Source of the DNA: Flammeovirgaceae bacterium UBA2371 | GTDB lineage: Bacteria; Bacteroidota; Bacteroidia; Cytophagales; Cyclobacteriaceae | Assembly (NCBI GenBank): GCA_002345965.1 | Contig: DDTF01000018.1 | Span: 225,150-289,149 of the forward strand | Direction of reading: 5' to 3' | Length of the DNA: 64,000 bases | Shown here: positions 27,904 to 36,678 of the stretch, piece by piece | How positions within the stretch are numbered: position 1 is the first letter of the stretch | How the letters are laid out: each line of letters begins with the position of its first letter | The notes under the pieces: model-generated | Seen by the model: only the letters and a program-made list of their open reading frames with translations | What the model was told of the DNA's origin: nothing | Database searches by the model: none | Position numbers and translations under genes: made by a program

Positions 27904-29018
27904 TTTCGCTTCTTGTAACTGATTACTGCCCACACGTTGAGGAAAATTCCAAATGCCGTTACGATCAGCAGGTGATAGCGAATATCATAAAGCGAACTTC
28001 CTTTTAGCACCACCATCCGCATTACATCAATGAAATAGGTGACAGGATTAAATCTTGTGAACACTTGAGCCCACTGCGGCATGCTATCAATAGAAGTGTA
28101 TAAGCCCCCTAGCAAAATGAAAACCATGATTAAGAAAAATGAAATTAGCATCGCCTGTTGTTGTGTGTCGGTATAGGTTGAAATCAGTAATCCCAACCCC
28201 AAAACTGACAACAAGTAGACCACCGCAAAAATGTAAATAGTCAGCAGGCTTCCTTCTGGAATGATGCCATAGAAAATTCTAGCCAACAACATGCCAATAG
28301 AAAGCACAATCAACCCCAATATCCAAAATGGTATAAGCTTACCCAATATAAACTGATGTTTGCGAATGGGTGTAACATTGATTTGTTCAATGGTTCCTAT
28401 TTCCTTTTCTTTTACAATATTCAGTGCCGCTAGAAACGAGCCCACCATGGTAACGAGAATCACCAAAATACCCGGCACCATAAAAAACTGATAGTTCAGC
28501 AAAGGATTAAACCAATTGATGGAAGATATTTTAATCATAGGTTGCGGATTGAAGCGAGGAAGTTGAACCCATTCCAACCTCACCTCACCATTGAAATCGC
28601 TGATGATGCTTCGCAAGTAAACACCTCCCAGATTTGCTTTTACACCATTGATGGCATTCAAGGCCATAAACAATTTTGCCTTATCCTCCTTTATTAAATC
28701 TTTCTCAAATGCAGGAGGTATTTGTAACACCACATCTGCTTTGTCTTTTTCCACTTCCTGAATGGCCTCAGTGTAGGAATTGGTATATGTCACTAAATTG
28801 AAATAACTGGAAGCCGCTATTTTGTCGGTGAGTTTTCTTGAATAAGAAGAGCGATCCTGGTCTACAACCGCTATGTTTATATTCTTTACTTCGTAATCAG
28901 CCGCCAAAGGCAAGATCAACAACTGAACGATAGGCATGATAAATATCAATCTGAGTATGGCAGGATTTCGAAAAATCTGTCTGAACTCTTTTTCCAATAA
29001 AATTTTAAGTGTTCTCAT
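27900..29018 (-). CDS. ABC-2 type efflux permease (second subunit)
   Basis: 372 residues of the ABC2_membrane_3 family (YbhR/YhhJ type). One TM helix lies near 20-40, followed by a large periplasmic domain (about 45-170). Then come five TM helices (V-P-G-I-L-V-I-L-V-T-M-V-G-S-F onward) with the cytoplasmic coupling motif K-E-I-G-T-I-E-Q-I-N-V-T-P. Its start overlaps the preceding permease stop by 4 bp (ATGA). With that permease it forms the heterodimeric channel of the tripartite exporter. It is the last gene of the operon. Confidence 0.92.
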   Translation of the reverse strand: MRTLKILLEKEFRQIFRNPAILRLIFIMPIVQLLILPLAADYEVKNINIAVVDQDRSSYSRKLTDKIAASSYFNLVTYTNSYTEAIQEVEKDKADVVLQIPPAFEKDLIKEDKAKLFMALNAINGVKANLGGVYLRSIISDFNGEVRLEWVQLPRFNPQPMIKISSINWFNPLLNYQFFMVPGILVILVTMVGSFLAALNIVKEKEIGTIEQINVTPIRKHQFILGKLIPFWILGLIVLSIGMLLARIFYGIIPEGSLLTIYIFAVVYLLSVLGLGLLISTYTDTQQQAMLISFFLIMVFILLGGLYTSIDSMPQWAQVFTRFNPVTYFIDVMRMVVLKGSSLYDIRYHLLIVTAFGIFLNVWAVISYKKRN

Positions 29019-30121
29019 TCCAGCCTCACTTTAAATTTCTTGATACTTATTGTTAGCAGAAAAATCAGCATCCCAAACAGAATAAGGGTTTCCTTCCACA
29101 CTGTTTCCAGGCCAGTTCCTTTGATCATTACATCTTTGACGATGTAGTAAAACCATTTTGCTGGAACCAGATTGGATAATACCTGCAGAGGAATAGGCAT
29201 ATTTTCTACCGGAAACATAAAGCCACTGAACATGATGGTAGGCAAAAACAAACCCATCAACGATACCAGCATGGCAACTTGTTGTGAATCCGAGATTGAA
29301 GAAATGAGTAATCCCAACGCTAATGCCGTAAGCGTAAAAAGAAAACACTCAAACACCAGTAGTGAAAGACTTCCATTAATAGGCACATCCAAAACAAAAA
29401 CGCTGAGCAACAGAATGCTTGCGATGTTGACCATCGATAGCAACAGGTAAGGCACCATCTTGGCAATGATCACATTGATTGGCACAATAGGCGAAGCCAA
29501 GATTACCTCCATCGTACCCAACTCCTTTTCCCGAACAATCGAGATGGAGGTCATCATCGCTCCCACCAACATCAGCACCATTGCCATAACCCCCGGTACG
29601 AAATTATAAGAGCCTTTCAGCTGCGGATTGTACAACATTCGCAGTTCGGTGGTAATAGTATAAGGAAAGTCTTGAGTCTCTTTCATAGCAGACTGATAAT
29701 CCATGATGATAGCACTGGCATAATTGGTAAGCGTATTGGCTACATTAGGGTCCGTAGCATCTGCAATCAATTGGATAGGTGCAGCATTGGTGTGTAACAG
29801 GCTGGCTTGAAACTGTTCTGGAAAAACCACAGCCAGTCTTATTTTTCCTTCCTGAAAGGTAGGCTCCAGCTCTGCATAGGAATGCAAATATTCTACAATA
29901 TCAAAATAACGGCTGGCCTCCAGCTGATGAATGATTGTCTTAGTAGCCTCATCTTTAGAATTATCCAGAATGGCAATGCGCGAGTTCTTCACTTCATTGG
30001 TAAGTGCAAATCCAAAAATTAAGATTTGTGTTACCGGCATTCCAAAGAGAATAAACAGCGTGCGCCTGTCACGCAACAAATGATAAAACTCCTTTCGAAT
30101 AAAGTACAAAAACTGTTTCAT
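29015..30121 (-). CDS. ABC-2 type efflux permease (first subunit)
   Basis: 368 residues with the same layout as its downstream partner. TM1 is near 20-40 (F-I-L-F-G-M-P-V-T-Q-I-L-I-F-G). The periplasmic domain contains I-A-I-L-D-N-S-K-D-E-A. A TM block follows, with the coupling motif K-E-L-G-T-M-E-V-I-L-A-S-P and P-T-I-M-F-S-G-F-M-F-P. The start codon directly follows the ATPase stop codon (TAG-ATG). Homologues of this pair (YbhS/YbhR) export drugs or cholate in enterobacteria, and the substrate here is unknown. Confidence 0.92.
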   Translation of the reverse strand: MKQFLYFIRKEFYHLLRDRRTLFILFGMPVTQILIFGFALTNEVKNSRIAILDNSKDEATKTIIHQLEASRYFDIVEYLHSYAELEPTFQEGKIRLAVVFPEQFQASLLHTNAAPIQLIADATDPNVANTLTNYASAIIMDYQSAMKETQDFPYTITTELRMLYNPQLKGSYNFVPGVMAMVLMLVGAMMTSISIVREKELGTMEVILASPIVPINVIIAKMVPYLLLSMVNIASILLLSVFVLDVPINGSLSLLVFECFLFTLTALALGLLISSISDSQQVAMLVSLMGLFLPTIMFSGFMFPVENMPIPLQVLSNLVPAKWFYYIVKDVMIKGTGLETVWKETLILFGMLIFLLTISIKKFKVRLE

Positions 30122-30868
30122 CTAATTATCCGATCTCTTCGCTTTCCTCGCCAATTGCACAAACACTTCGGCCATGCCTTTGGCATTAAACTGTTTTGAC
30201 AATTCGGCCGGTTTATCCATCGCTTCAATTTTCCCATCTACCATTATGGATACGCGATCGCAATACTCTGCTTCATCCATGTAGTGTGTAGTTACAAATA
30301 CGGTGGTACCCCTGTGGGCTGCTTCATATATCATGGTCCAAAATTCCCTGCGCGTGACAGGATCAACTCCACCTGTAGGCTCATCCAAAAACACAATTTG
30401 CGGATCGTGAATCATGGATACAGAAAATGAAAGTTTTTGTTTCCACCCCAATGGAAGTGCCTTTACCAAAGTGTCTGCCTGACTTTCTAACTTTAAGTGC
30501 TCCAGCATAAAGGAGGTCTTATCCTTTATTTGCCGGTCTGTTAACCCATAAATACCACCATAAAACCGATTGTTCTCTCTGATGGTAAGGTCCTCATACA
30601 AAGAAAACTTTTGACTCATGTAGCCAATACTTTTTTTTATTTTCTCTGATTCTTTATACAAATCAAAGCCAGCAACGATTGCTTTTCCGCTTGTAGGTAA
30701 TGACAACCCGCATAACATGCGCATGGCTGTTGTCTTTCCTGCACCGTTGGCACCAAGAAATCCAAAGATCTCTCCTTTCTTCACATCAAATGTGATGGCA
30801 TCCACAGCAGTGAAGTCACCAAAGCGCTTGGTCAAATCAGAAACAGATATGGCGAGTCCATTTTTCAT
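30122..30868 (-). CDS. ABC transporter ATPase (efflux, second copy)
   Basis: 248 residues from the ATG at 30868, chosen because it gives a 4-bp ATGA overlap with the upstream ATPase. An ATG at 30892 would add eight residues. Walker A G-A-N-G-A-G-K-T-T, Q-loop M-S-Q-K-F-S-L-Y, Walker B I-V-F-L-D-E-P-T-G-G-V-D and the H-loop T-T-H-Y-M-D-E-A are intact. The signature reads L-P-L-G-W-K-Q-K-L, a variant of L-S-G-G-x-x-Q with no Ser-Gly-Gly. The first ATPase keeps the canonical form, so the two nucleotide sites may be functionally asymmetric. Confidence 0.9.
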   Translation of the reverse strand: MKNGLAISVSDLTKRFGDFTAVDAITFDVKKGEIFGFLGANGAGKTTAMRMLCGLSLPTSGKAIVAGFDLYKESEKIKKSIGYMSQKFSLYEDLTIRENNRFYGGIYGLTDRQIKDKTSFMLEHLKLESQADTLVKALPLGWKQKLSFSVSMIHDPQIVFLDEPTGGVDPVTRREFWTMIYEAAHRGTTVFVTTHYMDEAEYCDRVSIMVDGKIEAMDKPAELSKQFNAKGMAEVFVQLARKAKRSDN

Positions 30869-31788
30869 CGATTCATCAATTCCATAAAACAATCTTCAAT
30901 CGTTGGCTCTATTTTTTCAATAGATAAACCTTTATGTCCCTTATCAATAAGAAAATTTTCAATTGGATTGACCTCCTGGTGGTCATCCTTGAAAGTAATA
31001 TGGTGATGTTGACCAAATGGATAACAGGTATCAATACGTTCGTCTGCTCTTAAGTCATGCATAAGTTTGTACATATCAGCCGAACTCATTGCCCATAATG
31101 GCTTCTTGAATTTGCCTGTAATCCCCTTGGGCGAATCGATGTCCATGATTTTACCATCCTGCATCAACGCTACCCGATCGCACAAACTGGCTTCATCCAT
31201 ATAAGGTGTAGACACCACAATGGTAATTCCCTGTAGCTGCAATTTTCGTAGCAATTCCCAAAACTCCTGACGCGATACAGCATCCACACCCGTAGTTGGC
31301 TCATCCAAAAAGAGCACATTCGGACTATGAATCAACGCACAGCTTAACGCCAGTTTTTGTTTCATCCCGCCAGACAATGCTCCCGCTCTTCTGGTTTTAA
31401 AAGGCTCAATTTGAACGTAGATGTCTTTAACCAAATCATAATTCTCTTCCAGAGAAGTGTTAAACAAAGTGGCAAAGAAAGAAAGGTTTTCCTCCACGGT
31501 CAGATCCTGATACAATGAGAATCTGCCAGGCATGTAACCAACGCGTTTTCTGATTTCCTTATAATCACCCATTACCTCCAATCCATCTACCCATGCATTG
31601 CCCTTATTGGCTATCATCAGTGTAGTTAGTATTCTGAAGAGTGTTGTTTTCCCTGCTCCATCCGGGCCAATCAACCCAAAGAGCTCGCCTTTACTCACAT
31701 CAAAAGAAATGTCTTTCAATGCTTCAATCTGCGTTTTACCAGATTGAAAGGTTTTGAAGACATGCTCCACTTTTACTGCTGTACTCAT
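30865..31788 (-). CDS. ABC transporter ATPase (efflux, first copy)
   Basis: 307 residues. Walker A G-P-D-G-A-G-K-T-T, Q-loop M-P-G-R-F-S-L-Y, signature L-S-G-G-M-K-Q-K, Walker B V-L-F-L-D-E-P-T-T-G-V-D. The H-loop region reads V-S-T-P-Y-M-D-E-A, with Pro where the switch His is expected. Together with the next gene, this corresponds to the two halves of enterobacterial YbhF split into separate proteins. Here the first has a good signature but lacks the H-loop His, and the second the reverse. The start codon overlaps the HlyD-like stop by one base (TAATG). Confidence 0.92.
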   Translation of the reverse strand: MSTAVKVEHVFKTFQSGKTQIEALKDISFDVSKGELFGLIGPDGAGKTTLFRILTTLMIANKGNAWVDGLEVMGDYKEIRKRVGYMPGRFSLYQDLTVEENLSFFATLFNTSLEENYDLVKDIYVQIEPFKTRRAGALSGGMKQKLALSCALIHSPNVLFLDEPTTGVDAVSRQEFWELLRKLQLQGITIVVSTPYMDEASLCDRVALMQDGKIMDIDSPKGITGKFKKPLWAMSSADMYKLMHDLRADERIDTCYPFGQHHHITFKDDHQEVNPIENFLIDKGHKGLSIEKIEPTIEDCFMELMNR

Positions 31789-32687
31789 TATTTGAGTTTA
31801 ACCTCCCCGTACATTCCGATTTTCAGAAAGCCATCGTTCTTCACTTTGATCTTGATGGCATACACCAGATTGGCACGTTCTGCTTTGGTTTGAATCGTTT
31901 TCGGAGTGAACTCTGCTTTGTCGGCAATCCAGGTAATCTCACCTTCGTATTGTCTTGACTCTTGCTCAAGATCATCCACCCATACCTTTACTTTTTGATT
32001 GAGTTTCACTTGCGACAGCTGATCCCCGGAAATGTAAGCACGCAAGATGATAGAAGACAAGTCTGCTATTTTATACAATGCCTTACCAGGTCCGGTTACC
32101 TCATTTTCTTCCGCATACTTTACCAGCACTGTTCCGTTGATGGGGTTGGTGATGATTGATTTTGCAATCTGATCTTCTATTTGTTCCACTTGAACAGAAA
32201 GTGGTACCGTTTCACTTCTCAAAGATTGAGTAGTAGTATTCAGTGAAGATTGAAGTGCAGCATATTGCCTTTGTAACAAGGCCAATTGTGCATTCAAGTC
32301 GTCTACTTGTTTCTGGGTAGCGGCATCGTCTTTGAGCAGTTTTTCAAAACGAGCTTTCTCTTTTTTAGCAGTCTCAATCTGTTCTTGAATGGTAGCCAAT
32401 TGCGAAGCAACATTGGGCTGACGCGCCATTACTGCCTTAACGGAAGATTGTAGCTGCTTTTTCTTTAAGTGCAGTTGTAATGTGTCTACATAGCCAATGG
32501 GTGCCCCTTTTTTCAAGGTCTGACCTTCATCAATATTGAATTTCATAATCTTTCCGCCTGCCTCTGAGGAGATGATAAGCTCATCTGCTTCAAAGTTTCC
32601 CATTGCATCATATTCATTCTCTCCATTGTTGCATGCTGCAAAAATGAAAATACTTAGAAGCACTAGCGTGTATGATTTGATTGCCAT
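31788..32687 (-). CDS. HlyD/RND-type periplasmic adaptor (membrane fusion lipoprotein)
   Basis: 299 residues. The lipoprotein signal has lipobox I-F-A-A-C at about 16-20. Then come a biotinyl-lipoyl half (I-S-S-E-A-G-G-K-I-M-K-F-N-I-D-E-G-Q), a long coiled coil (about 75-165, Q-rich), the second lipoyl half (N-P-I-N-G-T-V-L-V-K-Y) and a beta-barrel (L-R-A-Y-I-S-G-D-Q-L). It is equivalent to YbhG and connects the ABC permeases to the TolC-like channel. It is tightly coupled to its neighbours: 19 bp from the tolC-like gene and a 1-bp overlap with the ATPase gene. Confidence 0.92.
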   Translation of the reverse strand: MAIKSYTLVLLSIFIFAACNNGENEYDAMGNFEADELIISSEAGGKIMKFNIDEGQTLKKGAPIGYVDTLQLHLKKKQLQSSVKAVMARQPNVASQLATIQEQIETAKKEKARFEKLLKDDAATQKQVDDLNAQLALLQRQYAALQSSLNTTTQSLRSETVPLSVQVEQIEDQIAKSIITNPINGTVLVKYAEENEVTGPGKALYKIADLSSIILRAYISGDQLSQVKLNQKVKVWVDDLEQESRQYEGEITWIADKAEFTPKTIQTKAERANLVYAIKIKVKNDGFLKIGMYGEVKLK

Positions 32688-32706
32688 ACTCTATTCATTT
32701 AAAATT

Positions 32707-33969
32707 TTAGTTACCAATTGTATTTTGATAGGCATACAAAGCCATCAATAACTGCATTTCGTGCAGCAAGCGATTTTGTTTTGCCTGGTCCTCCGCGTTG
32801 AGTTCTCTTAAGTAATCGTTCGTGGTAATTACTCCATTTTCTTGTTGCATCTCTGCCGTTTGCTTAATGCTCGTTCGCAATTCGATAATTTTATCATCAA
32901 CGGAAATGAGCTTCTTTAACTTATTCAGTTCTTGCTTTTGCTGACCTGTGATCAGGTTGGTATTGAATTCAAAAGTTTCCTTTTGTGCATTCACTTGACG
33001 CATATTCAAATCAAGCAATTGCTTGTCGCGTTTTGAATTATAGAATCCAGATAGTGACCAGTTCAGTCGAATACCACCCAGGTAATAGGTATCAAACTCG
33101 TTCTTTAATTGATTTAATGCTGGTCTTCCATACCCACCCTGAAAAAACAATCCCACCCTTGGCAAGGTTTTAGTTTTCCCCAGCTCATATTGTGCGCCTA
33201 ACATTTCGTTTTGATAATTAAATAATGTCAGCTCAGGTCTCGTCAGCAATGGCTGGTCTTCAATAGACAAGATGATTGGTTTTTCTAGTTGGGTTGTTTC
33301 AGTTAAAGGCTTATTAATAAAATATCCAAGCATGACAATAAATGCCTGTCGCATGGATTGCGTTTCAATAATGCGCTGTTCGGCCTTCAGGTACTCTGCT
33401 TGTAACAAATCAACACTCATCTTAAAAGCAGTTCCATTTCTTACCGCAGATTCTGTGCGGGCAATATTTCTTTCCAGGTCTTTTTGCAACAGTTCGAGCT
33501 GCTTTGTTTGCTCATCCACTAACAGTATTCCAAAAAACAGCTGGTTGATCCGCTCTTTGATTTTGTATAATTCTATTTCCAGTTTCTGATCCTCTACGCG
33601 AGCGCTGGTTTCGACAATGGTTTTTTGCCCTTTGGTGGTGCCTCCATCATACAAGGATTGTGTCACCTCTCCATACACTTTGTATTGATCTTTGGCCAAT
33701 GCTTCAATGTTGAATCCAGGAGCAGTGATAGGAACTTGTGTAACATCAGATTGATAGGTGGCTTGGGCATTAATACTGATTTGCGGCAATAAACCAGATC
33801 GGACGTTAGCAATGGAAAATTCCTTGCTTTGCTCAATCAGCTCCTTTTGCTTGATAAGAGGATAATTGTTTCTTGCGCTTTCATAACATTGCTCAATGGT
33901 TAAGACTTCCTGAGCGAGGTTAATGAATGGCATGCTAATAAGACATAGTACAAAAAATGACTTCCGCAT
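32707..33969 (-). CDS. TolC-family outer membrane efflux protein
   Basis: 420 residues with a signal peptide (about 1-19, F-I-N-L-A-Q). Two repeats of long helical hairpins and strands follow the outer-membrane efflux protein pattern (T-I-E-Q-C-Y-E-S-A-R-N-N-Y-P-L near the start; L-P-Q-I-S-I-N-A-Q-A-T-Y; a second repeat from F-N-Y-Q-N-E-M-L-G-A-Q-Y). It provides the outer-membrane exit of the tripartite ABC pump and lies 3 bp downstream of the TetR gene. Confidence 0.92.
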   Translation of the reverse strand: MRKSFFVLCLISMPFINLAQEVLTIEQCYESARNNYPLIKQKELIEQSKEFSIANVRSGLLPQISINAQATYQSDVTQVPITAPGFNIEALAKDQYKVYGEVTQSLYDGGTTKGQKTIVETSARVEDQKLEIELYKIKERINQLFFGILLVDEQTKQLELLQKDLERNIARTESAVRNGTAFKMSVDLLQAEYLKAEQRIIETQSMRQAFIVMLGYFINKPLTETTQLEKPIILSIEDQPLLTRPELTLFNYQNEMLGAQYELGKTKTLPRVGLFFQGGYGRPALNQLKNEFDTYYLGGIRLNWSLSGFYNSKRDKQLLDLNMRQVNAQKETFEFNTNLITGQQKQELNKLKKLISVDDKIIELRTSIKQTAEMQQENGVITTNDYLRELNAEDQAKQNRLLHEMQLLMALYAYQNTIGN

Positions 33970-33972
33970 ATG

Positions 33973-34602
33973 CTATGGTTTTATAGCGTTGATAATAAAT
34001 TCGTAGGCATCCTTTTTCCTTTTCTCCATTAAGTCTGAAAAAGTGTTTTCGTCCATTTGCATCATGGTTTTAATGATCGACTTTGCCACGAAGGGGTAAA
34101 TACAAATTGAGATGATGTTCATTAACAATTGCCGTCCATCAATGGGCCTGATTTTTCCCTCCTGAACATTTTGTTGAATTTCCTTCTGAAAGTTTTGCAA
34201 CATCATTCTTGGATTGAATCCTAACTTTTGACCAAACTGTATCAGCCGGTCTGGCTGTTGGGCAATCTCCATGATGACAAACCTTGCCAGGTCAGGGTGT
34301 TTGGAAAGTACGGTGATCTCATGATCGATGATGCTTCTGATTTTTTCTGTTAAAGACGCGTTGGATTGAAACACGCCAAACATACCGGTGAAGAATTCCT
34401 TGAACTTGGTTTCGAAAATGATGTTGAACATCGTTTCCTTATCACGGAAGTAATAGTGCAACAGTGCGCGATTAATACCTGCTTCCTTGGCAATCTCCTC
34501 CATACGGGCACCGGCATATCCCTTGCGGGTAAATACCTTAACAGCTGCATTGAGAATCAATTCCTCACTTGGTTTTGGCTCAGCTCCTTGCACTTTTAAC
34601 AA
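33973..34602 (-). CDS. TetR-family repressor of the efflux operon
   Basis: 209 residues. The N-terminal helix-turn-helix is typical (I-L-N-A-A-V-K-V-F-T-R-K-G-Y-A-G-A-R-M-E-E-I-A-K-E-A-G, shown with breaks), with R-A-L-L-H-Y-Y-F-R-D-K-E for the recognition helix. The ligand-binding domain is helical. The reading frame has no ATG: translation must start at TTG (34602) or GTG (34593), as a stop lies in frame at 34623. A perfect palindrome covers the TTG, so the repressor probably binds over its own start. It leads the seven-gene efflux operon and is presumably released by an exported compound. Confidence 0.92.
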   Translation of the reverse strand: MLKVQGAEPKPSEELILNAAVKVFTRKGYAGARMEEIAKEAGINRALLHYYFRDKETMFNIIFETKFKEFFTGMFGVFQSNASLTEKIRSIIDHEITVLSKHPDLARFVIMEIAQQPDRLIQFGQKLGFNPRMMLQNFQKEIQQNVQEGKIRPIDGRQLLMNIISICIYPFVAKSIIKTMMQMDENTFSDLMEKRKKDAYEFIINAIKP

Positions 34603-34612
34603 TTTTGTTAAA
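34595..34612. promoter_or_regulatory. Candidate TetR operator
   Basis: TTTAACAA-TT-TTGTTAAA, a perfect inverted repeat with 8-bp arms and a 2-bp spacer. It overlaps the start region of the tetR gene. A second, shorter inverted repeat (TTGTT-T-AACAA on the minus strand) overlaps its upstream side. Position and symmetry fit autoregulation. Confidence 0.65.
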
Positions 34613-34715
34613 CAATTATGCTAATTTACGTAATGAGGTTACAAATGGATGCCATTTTTATAAAAATTTTTCTAATAGTTCGTTTTTGGGCTGAATTTGA
34701 TGTTTTTAGACACAA

Positions 34716-34744
34716 AAAAAGGCCGAATTTCATTCGGCCTTTTT
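34716..34744. terminator. Intrinsic terminator of the fad operon
   Basis: Perfect 12-bp arms AAAAAGGCCGAA (34716-34727) and TTCGGCCTTTTT (34733-34744) with a 5-nt loop. It ends the minus-strand beta-oxidation operon 24 bp past the fadE stop codon and insulates it from the tetR promoter. Confidence 0.93.
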
Positions 34745-34767
34745 CGCAATTCAGTAGTTGTTAGGAG

Positions 34768-36573
34768 TTAAAAGGGATACTGACCCTTATCAATCACAAA
34801 ATCAGCCACCTTCCTTCTGGCATTTTTCAAATTGTATGGCTCAAGCTTGGTAAACCGCTTTAATCCTAACAACATCAATCTTTGTTCATCTCCTTCCGCA
34901 AAAGCAAAGATGGCTTGCTTACCCGCAGACGCTGCCTTCTCTACTGCATGATGCAAATAAATTATTGCCATCTCTTTTTGAATTTCACAAGCAGCTTCTC
35001 CTTTCATGCCAATCAATTTCTCCACGCGCAACAAGGTTGATTCCGCTACATATACTTCGATCAGCATGTCTGCCAGGTTCATCAAAACCTCCTGCTCATC
35101 CGACAGCTTTTGCATGTACTTTTGCACTGCAGCACCTGCTACCATCAGTCCAGCTTTTTTCAAATTAAGTAGTGCCTTCTTTTCTTTAATAAAAAGTCCG
35201 TCCTCCTCAGTGGCTCCAAAATCAGGAATGGAAACCAGCTCTTTTTGCACTGCCATGGCAGGATTCATCAAATCAACATGCCCCTTCATCGCACGCTTCA
35301 GCAGCATATCGATGGTAAGCATCCGGTTGATTTCATTTGTTCCCTCAAATATTCTGTTGATACGTGCATCCCGATAAGCCCGGTCCATTGGTCCCTCTGC
35401 CGAAAATCCCATTCCTCCATAAATCTGCACGCCTTCGTCCACAGCAAAATCCAACACTTCTGATCCATGCACTTTTAAAATGGCGCATTCAATGGCAAAC
35501 TCCTCTGTTGATTTCAACTTGGCTTTTGCAGCATCCATGCCTCCTGCAACCATCGAGGCATAGGAATCATCTATATTTTGTCCTGCGCGGTAGTGTGCTG
35601 ATTCAGATGCAAAGATGTGTGTAACCACTTCTGCAATCTTGTGTTTGATTGCCCCAAAATTGGAAATTGAAGTTCCGAACTGTTTGCGTTCTTTTGAGTA
35701 ATTCACTGCTTTGGAAATCGCCATTTTGGCGCCCCCAACTGCTGCCACTCCCAGTTTAATCCTGCCAATATTGAGTATGTTTACCGCGATTTTAAAACCG
35801 TTCTCTCTTTCGCTCAATAAATTTTCAATCGGAACTTTACAATCATTAAAGAAAATCTGTCGCGTAGATGAACCTTTGATACCCATCTTGCGCTCTTCCT
35901 CATTCATGGTAATTCCACCAAAAGATTTCTCAACTATAAATGCACTCAGGTTTTTGTCATCATCAATTTTAGCAAATACAATGTATACATCTGCAAAGCC
36001 GCCATTGGTGATCCACATCTTTTGTCCATTGACCAGATAATGTTTACCATCGCTGGTCAACTTGGCTTTGGTCTTTCCCGAGTTGGCATCTGACCCTGAA
36101 TCCGGCTCCGTCAAACAATAAGCAGCTTTCCATTCTCCGGTCGACAGCTTGGGTAAATATTTTTTCTTTTGTTCATCCGTGCCATAATAAAGTATGGGCA
36201 ACGTCCCTATACCCGTATGTGCAGAAAGCCCTACGGCTACCGAGTGGCCTGCGCCAATTTTTTCCGCCACCAACATACTCGTGTTAAAATCCATTCCAAA
36301 ACCTCCATACTCCTCGGGTACGGAAGTTCCCAACAAGCCTAACTCTCCAGCCTTATCCAGAATCTCTGGCATTAGCTTCGGGTTGTTTTTAATGTCGTCT
36401 ATGGCATCCAGTTTCGGATACACTTCCTGTTCTAAAAAGTCTTCACATGTTTTGGCAATCATCAATTGCTCTTCTGTCCACTCTTCCGGAACAAATATTT
36501 CGCTGGCAGGTGTTTCCCTGATTAAGAACTCACCACCTTTTATTGCTTTAGTTTTTGTTTCTGCTGTGCTCAT
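34768..36573 (-). CDS. fadE: Acyl-CoA dehydrogenase (FadE type, long form)
   Basis: 601 residues, with the normal 380-residue acyl-CoA dehydrogenase core plus a C-terminal helical extension, as in Bacillus FadE (about 594). Core motifs: A-Y-C-L-T-E-P-D-S-G-S-D (FAD/substrate), W-I-T-N-G-G, R-K-Q-F-G and Q-I-Y-G-G-M-G-F-S-A-E-G-P-M-D-R-A-Y-R-D, with R-I-F-E-G-T-N-E-I-N-R near the catalytic region. It catalyses the first, FAD-dependent step of beta-oxidation. It is last in the MarR-fadN-fadA-fadE operon. A long hairpin lies between it and fadA. Confidence 0.93.
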   Translation of the reverse strand: MSTAETKTKAIKGGEFLIRETPASEIFVPEEWTEEQLMIAKTCEDFLEQEVYPKLDAIDDIKNNPKLMPEILDKAGELGLLGTSVPEEYGGFGMDFNTSMLVAEKIGAGHSVAVGLSAHTGIGTLPILYYGTDEQKKKYLPKLSTGEWKAAYCLTEPDSGSDANSGKTKAKLTSDGKHYLVNGQKMWITNGGFADVYIVFAKIDDDKNLSAFIVEKSFGGITMNEEERKMGIKGSSTRQIFFNDCKVPIENLLSERENGFKIAVNILNIGRIKLGVAAVGGAKMAISKAVNYSKERKQFGTSISNFGAIKHKIAEVVTHIFASESAHYRAGQNIDDSYASMVAGGMDAAKAKLKSTEEFAIECAILKVHGSEVLDFAVDEGVQIYGGMGFSAEGPMDRAYRDARINRIFEGTNEINRMLTIDMLLKRAMKGHVDLMNPAMAVQKELVSIPDFGATEEDGLFIKEKKALLNLKKAGLMVAGAAVQKYMQKLSDEQEVLMNLADMLIEVYVAESTLLRVEKLIGMKGEAACEIQKEMAIIYLHHAVEKAASAGKQAIFAFAEGDEQRLMLLGLKRFTKLEPYNLKNARRKVADFVIDKGQYPF

Positions 36574-36611
36574 TACCGTGCTGTTAATTTTATTATCTTC
36601 TTTTAATTATC

Positions 36612-36678
36612 AAAGTTGACAATTGACAAAGGTCTGTTGACAAAATTTTGTCAATTGTCTTTTGTCAACTGTCAATTC
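36612..36678. repeat. Gene-less hairpin element in the fadA-fadE gap
   Basis: Head-to-head inverted repeat. The left arm is 36612-36645 and begins AAAGTTGACAATTGACAAA. The right arm is 36646-36677; read on the minus strand it begins AATTGACAGTTGACAAAA. The centre is AAAATTTT with essentially no loop. Both arms match the outer ends of the cassette around the four-helix-bundle gene (28 of 32 identical for the right end, about 26 of 32 for the left). The fadA stop codon TGA (36674-36672) lies inside the right arm. It looks like the cassette without its gene. Confidence 0.8.
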
